Below are positions 6,814 through 12,838 of a stretch of 18,477 bases of DNA, piece by piece. Origin of the DNA: Planctomycetota bacterium (GTDB lineage Bacteria > Planctomycetota > Phycisphaerae > Phycisphaerales > UBA1924); contig JAEYUO010000050.1 of the NCBI GenBank assembly GCA_023432465.1, positions 1-18,477 of the forward strand, given 5' to 3'. Position 1 is the stretch's first letter, and each line of letters begins with the position of its first letter. Under the pieces are notes generated by a model. The model was given only the letters and a program-made list of their open reading frames with translations, made no database searches and was not told the DNA's origin. Position numbers and translations under genes: made by a program.

Positions 6814-7298
6814 GCAAGATCGCGGGCAGAGCGCCGGAGACGGAGTGGTTTGCGAAGCCCGATGCCGAGAGCGGGCGCGACGGCACGGGGCTGAGCTTCG
6901 GCTGCACGATGTGCGGGAACTGCTGCTCGGGGCCGGAGGGGTATGTGCTGGTGAGCGATGAGGAGATCGCGGGGCTGGCGCGGCGGCTGGGGATGTCGGC
7001 GGCGGAGTTCACCAAGCGGCACACGCACGTGACCAGCGAGGGGCGGTCGCTGAAAGAGAAGAAGAGCGAGAAGGGGCTGGACTGCGAGTTCCTGGATCGC
7101 GAGAAGTTCCCGGGCAAGGCGGTGTGCGGGGTGTATGAGGATCGGCCGCTGCAGTGCCGGACGTGGCCGTTCTGGCCGAGCGTGATCAAGAGCAAGCAGA
7201 CATGGGAGCGGGCCAAGCGCGTGTGCCCGGGGATTGATCAGGGGAACAAGTACACGCTGGTGCAGATCCGTGTGCAGCGGGACGCGTGCGAGATCTAG
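6810..7298 (+). CDS. YkgJ-family CxxCxxCC cysteine-cluster protein (copy 1)
   Basis: This 162-aa protein has C32-x2-C35-x2-C38-C39 (GCTMCGNCC) near the N-terminus, then single conserved Cys in LDCEFLD, AVCGVYEDRPLQCRTWPFWP and RVCPGI. That is the complete pattern of the YkgJ/UPF0153 family (PF03692), predicted to bind zinc or an iron-sulfur cluster. Its biochemical role is not established. The GTG start overlaps the phosphatase stop by 4 nt (GTGA). The YEDRPLQCRTWPF segment is the family's most conserved block. Coupling to a signalling phosphatase suggests metal- or redox-linked regulation, but that is inference. Confidence 0.9.
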   Translation: MSKIAGRAPETEWFAKPDAESGRDGTGLSFGCTMCGNCCSGPEGYVLVSDEEIAGLARRLGMSAAEFTKRHTHVTSEGRSLKEKKSEKGLDCEFLDREKFPGKAVCGVYEDRPLQCRTWPFWPSVIKSKQTWERAKRVCPGIDQGNKYTLVQIRVQRDACEI

Positions 7299-7309
7299 GG
7301 GATGCCGGC

Positions 7310-7861
7310 ATGCGCGGGGCGGAGGATGAACGAGGATTGGTGAAGGGGTGGCTGGAGGCGGTGTCGCGCGCGGAGGTTCGGGCGGAGCTTGAGGCTGTGT
7401 ATGCGGCGGTGGCGGAGGCGATTGCGGAGCGCGGGCCGGCGTGCTGGGCATCGGGGCGGTGCTGCAACTTTGAGAAGACCGGGCACCTGCTGTATGTGAC
7501 GGGGCTGGAGGCGGCGTACACGGTGTGGATGGGGCGGGAGCGCGAAGGGGGAGCGAAAGCAGAAACCCAGAGTGTGCGCTCAGGGCTCTCTTTGGAGGTC
7601 GTGCAGAATGGAAGCGGCGGCGGGGCGGGGGCGTGCCCGTTTCAGACGGGGAACCTGTGCGGGGTGCACGAGATCAAGCCGCTGGGGTGCAGGGTATATT
7701 TCTGCGATCGGTCAGCGCAGGGGTGGCAGCAGGAGTTGAGCGAACGGTTGCTGGGAGAGATCCGCGCCGTCCATGAGCGGCACGGGGTGGAGTACCGGTA
7801 CGGGGAGTGGCGGGGGATGTTGGGGGCGATCTCGGATTTTGGATTTTGGATTGCGGATTGA
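7310..7861 (+). CDS. YkgJ-family cysteine-cluster protein (copy 2, divergent)
   Basis: This 183-aa paralogue has a reduced cluster: C45-x5-C51-C52 (CWASGRCCNF), then ACPFQTGNLCGVHEIKPLGCRVYFC. The first CxxC of the classic motif is absent. ATG 7310 is chosen over an in-frame GTG at 7286 because AGGGGA lies about 7 nt upstream and 7286 would start inside copy 1. Between the two Cys-rich blocks is a loop (about bases 7540-7625) with looser codon bias and low complexity (Gly/Ser/Gln-rich). The last ten residues, ISDFGFWIAD, are encoded by an intergenic GGATTTT-type repeat, so the native C-terminus was probably nearer EWRGML. It follows copy 1 by 11 nt and is likely co-transcribed. Confidence 0.87.
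   Translation: MRGAEDERGLVKGWLEAVSRAEVRAELEAVYAAVAEAIAERGPACWASGRCCNFEKTGHLLYVTGLEAAYTVWMGREREGGAKAETQSVRSGLSLEVVQNGSGGGAGACPFQTGNLCGVHEIKPLGCRVYFCDRSAQGWQQELSERLLGEIRAVHERHGVEYRYGEWRGMLGAISDFGFWIAD
7833..7861 (+). repeat. GGATTTT repeat forming the 3' end of a gene
   Basis: The units GGATTTT, GGATTTT, GGATTGC and GGATTGA run in tandem and end in the TGA stop of the upstream gene. A second array in the same orientation lies at 16445-16474. The AT-rich base makeup stands out from the surrounding GC-rich coding sequence. Confidence 0.8.
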
Positions 7862-7889
7862 AAGGCCGCACACGCGATCGAGTCGGACA

Positions 7890-7963
7890 ACGGAGTCTCG
7901 CGCAGAGCCGCCGAGGCGCGGAAGAAACGTGGCCACGGATGAGCACAGATGGTCACGGATGGG
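7890..7963 (+). repeat. Composite tandem repeat (CGCAGAG + CACGGATG units)
   Basis: 7894-7925 holds degenerate CGCAGAGCCGC/GAGGCGCGGA units. 7931-7963 holds three 10-nt units (GGCCACGGAT, GAGCACAGAT, GGTCACGGAT). These are the same two unit types found at 32-92. The gap 7862-8047 contains these repeats and the CTGAGTCC-type array, and no gene. Confidence 0.7.
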
Positions 7964-8002
7964 AGGCGGCGGAAGAGGGGAGCAAGAGGGCGAGGGCGGA
8001 GG

Positions 8003-8033
8003 ACAGTCCTGAGTGCTTGGTCCTGAGTCCTGA
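8003..8033 (+). repeat. AGTCCTGAGT-type repeat
   Basis: Tandem, slightly diverged units of the type CAGTCCTGAGTG / GGTCCTGAGTCCTGA sit 15 bp before the 3' end of the gene on the - strand. A second copy of this family is at 15421-15452, also near a gene 3' end. Confidence 0.6.
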
Positions 8034-8047
8034 AGGGCGTGAGGGGC

Positions 8048-8704
8048 TTACTGGGCTGCGAGGTTGGATTTGACGAAGATGTAGCCGCCGGTGGTTGCGC
8101 CCCAGACCTGATTTCCGCTGTTGTCGAAGCCGCGATCCCAGGTGATCATGCCGTAGGGGCTGATGCTGGCTTCGCTGGTGGCGTAGGTTGCGCCTTGAAG
8201 GGTGCTTTCGCATCCGGTGCCGGTGGTGGTTCCGGTGTAGATCGCGCTGCACTGGTGCCAGGTGAGCGCGATGGAGCACCCGTTCTTGAGGGTGAGCAAC
8301 TCGGGGGAAAGCCCGGCGAGCTTGGCGGGCTCCTGCCATGCGCCGGCAAACCGGAGCGCGGGCTCGGGGAGGGTGTAGACCTCGGAGGTGAAGGTGTTGC
8401 CCGAAGTCTGGGTGAGGCGGTAGATGCGCTGGCGGTAGGGCTTGTCGAGCGTGCTGGCGACGGCCTGCTCGACGTAGAGCCAGGTGCCGTCGGTGCGGTC
8501 CGGCCAGATCTGCACGGTTTCGAGCCGGATATCGCGGAAGTTCTTCGGGTCTTCGGCGGCCTGCTTGGCGCTCGAGAACGAGCCGACCATGTATTCGCGG
8601 AGCGTGGAGAGCCCGCCGACGGCGTTGGCATCGGCGGAAGAGGCGCAGCCGCCGGAAAGGAGGGCGACGAGCGCGAGGACGAGGGAGCACGCGAGGGTTT
8701 TCAT
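8048..8704 (-). CDS. CpcT/CpeT-family lipoprotein
   Basis: From ATG 8704, the 218-aa protein begins MKTLACSLVLALVALLSGGC, a signal peptide whose lipobox-like end (LSGGC) suggests a lipid-anchored, exported protein. Longer upstream frames on this strand lack this signal. The mature part matches the CpcT/CpeT family: LREYMVGSFSSAKQAAEDP, a DIRLETVQIWPD segment, DGTWLYVEQAVAS, PYRQRIYRL, and GCSIALTW near the middle. In cyanobacteria these proteins attach phycoerythrobilin or phycocyanobilin to phycobiliprotein cysteines. Homologues also occur in non-phototrophs, where a tetrapyrrole or other lipocalin-type ligand is possible. I see no phycobiliprotein genes here, so bilin lyase activity should not be assumed. 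No operon partner is evident. Confidence 0.85.
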   Translation of the reverse strand: MKTLACSLVLALVALLSGGCASSADANAVGGLSTLREYMVGSFSSAKQAAEDPKNFRDIRLETVQIWPDRTDGTWLYVEQAVASTLDKPYRQRIYRLTQTSGNTFTSEVYTLPEPALRFAGAWQEPAKLAGLSPELLTLKNGCSIALTWHQCSAIYTGTTTGTGCESTLQGATYATSEASISPYGMITWDRGFDNSGNQVWGATTGGYIFVKSNLAAQ

Positions 8705-8776
8705 GGAGGATTGTTGGAGGCAGGAAGTTCGCGGGCGAGTGCGCGGCCGCGGCCGGGTTTGGCTATGGTTGCCACG

Positions 8777-9025
8777 ATGAACTTTGAACCACTCATGGAT
8801 GCGCTGACGGACGTGCTGCTTTTGCTGGAGTTCAACGAGGATGTGATCCTCGATGACGATGCGGCGGTGGCGACGATGGAGCGGATCGCATCGACGCTGT
8901 CGGGATTGGATGCGGGGGAACGCGCGGCGTATGTCGCGTACCTGAAGCGGCGCGCCGCCAAGCCGGGTGAGGAAGAAGAGTTCCTGCTCGCGTTGCCGGA
9001 GACGCTGGGTCTTGGGGCGATGTAG
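8777..9025 (+). CDS. Small acidic hypothetical protein (82 aa)
   Basis: This short helical, acidic protein (MNFEPLMDALTDVLLLLEFN, then an acidic stretch with DDDAAVATME and a C-terminal EEEEFLLALPETLGL) has no recognised family. ATG 8777 is the likelier start; ATG 8765 would add only MVAT. A much longer frame extends upstream to 8039, but it runs antisense through the lipoprotein gene and is a shadow. Divergent from the lipoprotein. It could be real, since its codon use matches neighbours and it fills the gap without overlap, but evidence is only an open frame of modest length. Confidence 0.6.
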   Translation: MNFEPLMDALTDVLLLLEFNEDVILDDDAAVATMERIASTLSGLDAGERAAYVAYLKRRAAKPGEEEEFLLALPETLGLGAM

Positions 9026-9048
9026 CAGCGTGGGGAGAGTGGGGCGGC

Positions 9049-10023
9049 TCACCACGATGTGCTGATACGGGAGATCCCCCTGCGCAGGGCGCGGGAGATG
9101 CGCACGGAGAGGCCGTGGCGTGAGGCGGCTTCGGCGAGGCGGAGGCGCGTGGCATCATCGGGATCGGTCTCCCATTCCTGAGCGATGATGTGGGCGAACT
9201 GGGCGGGGTCGATCTGTGCGCCCGGTGTGCGGGGGGGGAGGCGGATCGCGCCGATGTTGGGGACGCCGCCGCAGCCGGTGAGTTTTTCGTACGGCCAGTG
9301 GTCGAAGAGGAGCTTGGCTCCGCGTTCGCCCCAGTGGACCTTCTCGCCGGTGCGGAGTTCATACTCGGCCGCGCGGGCGGGGAGATTGATGTCGTGGAGG
9401 ATGACCCATGCGCCGGGGGCGAGGGCGGGGAGGAGGCCGAGCAGGTCGCCGACGGGGTAGGGGTGCTGGTGGCAGGCGTCGATGAAGACGAGGGGAAGGG
9501 GTCCGGCGGCGGCGGGGCCGAAGTCGCGGGCGATGTCTGCGGCGACACCGGGCGCGTGGAAGACTGCGCGGGAGGCGAGCTCGGGGGCCATGATGTTCAC
9601 GGCGTAGCCGACGGGGATGGATGAATCCCAGTAGCAGTGGGAGAGCAGGTCGTAGGTCTGGACAGACCAGTCGCCCGCGCTGGCCTCGCGTCCGTGCGCG
9701 GCGGCCATGGCCTTGAGCAGGACGGCGGTGGAGACGCCGCTGGCGGTGCCGAGTTCGACCATGCGCTGGGGGCGCAGGCACTGGATCATGTCGAACAGGA
9801 ACAGGGCATCATCGAGAAGGACCGCGCCGCGGGCATCATCCGGCGGGGAATACCAGGCGGTGAAGCGGGTGAGCGCATCGGGGTCGGCGGAGATGCCGAA
9901 GCGGTGGCGGAGGCGGTGGTGCGCGGGGAGATAGTCGGCAAGGGTGCGCTCGCGCTGCTCGCGATCGGGGATGCCGATGAGGGGGCTGGTCGCACCGACG
10001 GGGTTTGGAAGGGTTTCACTCAC
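9049..10023 (-). CDS. Class I SAM-dependent methyltransferase
   Basis: This 324-aa protein has a Rossmann-type methyltransferase core. Motif I is V89-E-L-G-T-A-S-G (VELGTASGVST), which binds S-adenosylmethionine. A strand-acid motif PLVFIDACHQHPYPVGDLL follows near 177-196, then PGAWVILHDINLP (about 203-215), whose H210-D211 could bind a metal as in O-methyltransferases of the Methyltransf_24 type. The N-terminal 80 residues and the Arg-rich tail (RISRALRRGISRIS) are less family-specific. The acceptor is unknown. It is divergent from the glycosyltransferase gene with 51 bp between starts, so a shared control region and a role in modifying a glycan are possible. Codon use matches the surrounding core genes. 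Confidence 0.88.
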   Translation of the reverse strand: MSETLPNPVGATSPLIGIPDREQRERTLADYLPAHHRLRHRFGISADPDALTRFTAWYSPPDDARGAVLLDDALFLFDMIQCLRPQRMVELGTASGVSTAVLLKAMAAAHGREASAGDWSVQTYDLLSHCYWDSSIPVGYAVNIMAPELASRAVFHAPGVAADIARDFGPAAAGPLPLVFIDACHQHPYPVGDLLGLLPALAPGAWVILHDINLPARAAEYELRTGEKVHWGERGAKLLFDHWPYEKLTGCGGVPNIGAIRLPPRTPGAQIDPAQFAHIIAQEWETDPDDATRLRLAEAASRHGLSVRISRALRRGISRISTSW

Positions 10024-10074
10024 GGGCAGGGGGCATCATAGCGGAAACCGGCCGTTTGCCCCTACTCTTGGCCC

Positions 10075-12705
10075 GTGACAGCAGTTTCTGGGCATGTTGA
10101 CGTGGGCACCGGGGGCGGTCCATCGGTGCGCGAGGGGATCGCCGAACTGCTGCCGCGACGGCCGGTGCGGGTGGAGGTGGATGGCGCGGCGGCGGTACGG
10201 GTCGTGCGGATCGCGGTGGTGGTTCCGTGCTTCAACCGGCGGCCGGATGCCGAGGCGGTGCTGGAGGACCTGGCGCGAGTGGAGCTGGAGGGCGATGGCC
10301 GGCGCGTGGAGATGCGCGTGTTGCTGGTGGACAACGCCTCGGATGAGCCGCTTTCGACGGTGACGGGGTCGTGGGCGGGGAAGAAGCCGGGGGAGGGTGG
10401 GGTTTGGCTGGAGCACCTGCGGTCGCCGACCAACAGCGGCGGGAGCGGGGGCTACAACCTCGGGATGGCGCGGGTGCTGTCGTGGTGGGAGCAGGGCGAG
10501 GGATGGGATCCGGAATATGTGTGGCTGGTGGATAGCGATGCTCGGGTTGCGCCCGGAACGCTCGGCGCGTTGCTTGAGGTGATGGAGCGGGATGAATCGA
10601 TCGTGGGCGCGGGGAGCGTGATCTGCGACCCGCTGACGGGGCAGGCGTTTGAGCTCGGGGGGAATCAGAACCCGCGGACGGGTCACTTTGAGCCCATGGT
10701 GCTGGGGGAAGTCGGGGTGGTGGGCGGTGAGGATGGCCTTGTCGATTGCGACTATGTCGCGGCGTGCTGCGCGCTGGTGCGGAGCGATGCGATCCGTGCG
10801 ACGGGGCTGTTTCCGGATCGGTTCCTCAATGCGGATGATGTCGAGTGGTTCATCCGGATGAAGCAGACGACGGGCGGGCGCGTGGTTGGTGTGCCGCGGA
10901 GCCTGGCGATGCACCCGCGGTTTGACCGCTTCCCGACCTGGACGCGGTACTACATGTGCCGCAACGCCATGGGCCCGCTGGAGGCGGTGGGGGGCGGGGC
11001 GTGGAGCCGGTTTGTGCGTGCGAAGCAGGAAGTGCTCCGCGGCGTGCAGCAGGCGATCATGGGACGGATGGACCTTGCGGGGTTGCATGTTCGCGGCCTG
11101 AAGGATGCCGCGGAAGCAAAGACGATCGGCATCGCGCCTGATGGCGTGATCCGGCTTGAGCCGACGCGTCCGTGGAAGCATCTGCGGGAGGATCTGGAGC
11201 GGGAGCTTGGCCCGCGTGCGAAGGGCGCGGGCGCGTGGGTGCTCAATGAGCTTGCGATCGGCGAGGCGGCGGAGCGCGAGATGCAGTCGCAGCTTGAGGC
11301 GATGGGCATCGAGCGGAAGTGGCCAACGCCGAAGCGCGAGCGGGGTGTGGCGGCATCGGTGCTGGGCGCGGTGGGGCGGTGGGTCTTTGGGCCGCGGGCA
11401 GATGTGGCGGTGGTGCCGGCACGCGGGAAGCCATCGGCGTGGCTGTCGGGGCGGGTGATGGTGCAGGGGACGCCGCCGGGGTACGTGATCAAGCGTTTCG
11501 GGCGGCTGCGGACGGTGGTGGATGCGGCGAGGGTGTTGGTGGCGGGCGGGTGGCAGGGATTGCGGTGCACGTTTCGAAAGGCGGAGCACTGTGAGTTGCC
11601 GGTTGCGCCGAGGGGACCCTCATTCGCGGAATCGCCCGCCCATTTCATGGGCGAAGGCACTCGCTGGGATCGCGACCAGACGCTGTCGCGTCTGGCAACC
11701 ATCGATCGGACCGCGTTGCGGGCGGAAGACCAGGCGAGCGATGGAACCACGAGCGCGAGCCCGGCTCCTGATGATTCTCAGAGGCAGCAGAGTCCATCCC
11801 TGACCGTGGTGGTGCTGAGTTACAACCGGTGGAGTGCGCTGCGATCGACGCTGGAATCGCTTCGAGCGGACCCGACGGTGCGGGCGGCGGGCGGGGATGC
11901 GGCGATCGTGGTGGTGGACAACGGCTCGACGGATGGCACCCCCGAGAAGCTGGCGGCGGAGTTTGCGGGCGTGCGTGTGATCGCGATGGACAGCAATCTG
12001 GGGGTGGATGCGTTCAACGTCGCGGTGGGGATGTGCGAGAGCGAGCTGGTGCTTGTGCTTGATGATGATGCGACTGTTGTGCCGCGGGCACTGCGGGAGG
12101 CGGTTGCGCGGATGATCTCGCGGCCGGATCTTGGGGCGGTGGCGTTTCTGCCGCGGCATCCGCGGACGGGTCAGGCGGAGTGGAGCTTTGGCGAGCGGGA
12201 TGATGTGGGCCGTTGGACGAGCGATGCGTGGCCGGTGATGGGGTGTGCGAATCTGGTGAGGAGGAGGGACTGGGCGGCCGCGGGCGGGTATGAGCGGGAT
12301 TTCTTCCTGTATCGCAACGACACGGACCTCGCGCTGAAGTTGCTGGCGATGGGTCGGGGCGTGCACTTTGATTCGACGTGGGTGGCGATGCACGACACGG
12401 CGGCGGGGGCGGGCGCGAAGAAGAGTGCGAACTGGCATCGGCTGGCGACGCGGAACTGGGTGTGGGTGTGTCGGCGGCATGGGCGCGGCGTGGGGCGGGT
12501 TGTTGCGGCGGCTGCGGGGTGGGCGTGGGCGCACCGGCTGGCGGGGGTGAGCGTGCTCAGGCAGTGGGCAACGCTGCGGGGCGGGGTTGAGGGTGTGGTG
12601 CGCGGCGCGCCTGGGCTGGCGGTGGGAGTGGGGGAGCCCGACGGGTCGCAGTTGTCGCGGCTGCTTGCGCTGCGGGGCGATGCGCGGCGGCACAAGCGGG
12701 CGTAA
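10075..12705 (+). CDS. Two-domain GT2 glycosyltransferase
   Basis: This 876-aa protein contains two GT-A (family 2) domains. Domain 1 (about 45-330) opens RIAVVVPCFNRRP, keeps LLVDNAS, NSGGSGGYNLGM (from N120) and the D153-S-D155 DxD, then DVEWFIRM, and resembles galactofuranosyl/rhamnosyl-type transferases. Domain 2 (about 575-790) opens SLTVVVLSYNRWS, keeps VVDNGSTDGTP, DSNLGVDAFN, D663-D-D665 and LYRNDTDLALKLLAMG. Each domain has its own donor/metal motif, so both may be active, perhaps adding alternating sugars. Residues about 330-575 join them. The part at about 510-572 is low in complexity and holds two DNA hairpins. GTG 10075 is the only sensible start; it has no strong ribosome-binding site. 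The C-terminal 90 residues are Arg/Ala/Gly-rich with some hydrophobic helices. Sugar specificity is not readable. Confidence 0.92.
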   Translation: MTAVSGHVDVGTGGGPSVREGIAELLPRRPVRVEVDGAAAVRVVRIAVVVPCFNRRPDAEAVLEDLARVELEGDGRRVEMRVLLVDNASDEPLSTVTGSWAGKKPGEGGVWLEHLRSPTNSGGSGGYNLGMARVLSWWEQGEGWDPEYVWLVDSDARVAPGTLGALLEVMERDESIVGAGSVICDPLTGQAFELGGNQNPRTGHFEPMVLGEVGVVGGEDGLVDCDYVAACCALVRSDAIRATGLFPDRFLNADDVEWFIRMKQTTGGRVVGVPRSLAMHPRFDRFPTWTRYYMCRNAMGPLEAVGGGAWSRFVRAKQEVLRGVQQAIMGRMDLAGLHVRGLKDAAEAKTIGIAPDGVIRLEPTRPWKHLREDLERELGPRAKGAGAWVLNELAIGEAAEREMQSQLEAMGIERKWPTPKRERGVAASVLGAVGRWVFGPRADVAVVPARGKPSAWLSGRVMVQGTPPGYVIKRFGRLRTVVDAARVLVAGGWQGLRCTFRKAEHCELPVAPRGPSFAESPAHFMGEGTRWDRDQTLSRLATIDRTALRAEDQASDGTTSASPAPDDSQRQQSPSLTVVVLSYNRWSALRSTLESLRADPTVRAAGGDAAIVVVDNGSTDGTPEKLAAEFAGVRVIAMDSNLGVDAFNVAVGMCESELVLVLDDDATVVPRALREAVARMISRPDLGAVAFLPRHPRTGQAEWSFGERDDVGRWTSDAWPVMGCANLVRRRDWAAAGGYERDFFLYRNDTDLALKLLAMGRGVHFDSTWVAMHDTAAGAGAKKSANWHRLATRNWVWVCRRHGRGVGRVVAAAAGWAWAHRLAGVSVLRQWATLRGGVEGVVRGAPGLAVGVGEPDGSQLSRLLALRGDARRHKRA
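11637..11695 (+). repeat. Two hairpins in the linker between glycosyltransferase domains
   Basis: CGCCCAT (11637-11643) pairs with ATGGGCG (11647-11653) over a 3-nt loop. CCAGACGC (11676-11683) pairs perfectly with GCGTCTGG (11688-11695) over a TGTC loop. They lie 22 nt apart in a stretch with looser codon bias than the flanking domains. This could be a palindromic repeat inserted in frame. Confidence 0.6.
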
Positions 12706-12838
12706 GCGGACTTTGCATTGGGTGATGGGGCGATGGTCGCGAGGGTGACCGGGGTTATCGGAGCGCGCGTGAAGACTGTGCGGGAATTGCGGCCGCGGGC
12801 TCTGAAGGGGGCGGTGGGGAGGGGGAAGGGTTCAAGCG
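12706..12838. other. Gap with a ribosome-binding site for the secreted protein
   Basis: No gene or repeat is seen. GGGGAAGGG at about 12822-12830 lies 8 nt before GTG 12839 and supports that start over ATG 12866. Confidence 0.4.

Noticed and set aside
7833..7963. CRISPR or attachment site
   Set aside because: Units are 7-10 nt, degenerate and without unique spacers; no integrase or tRNA nearby.
8039..8764. + strand frame extending the small acidic protein upstream
   Set aside because: Runs antisense through the CpcT-like lipoprotein and is Gly/Ala/Glu-rich shadow sequence; only the part from 8765/8777 is plausible.
10036..11589. 517-codon - strand frame opposite the glycosyltransferase
   Set aside because: Arg/Pro/His-rich shadow; the + strand carries two clear GT2 domains.
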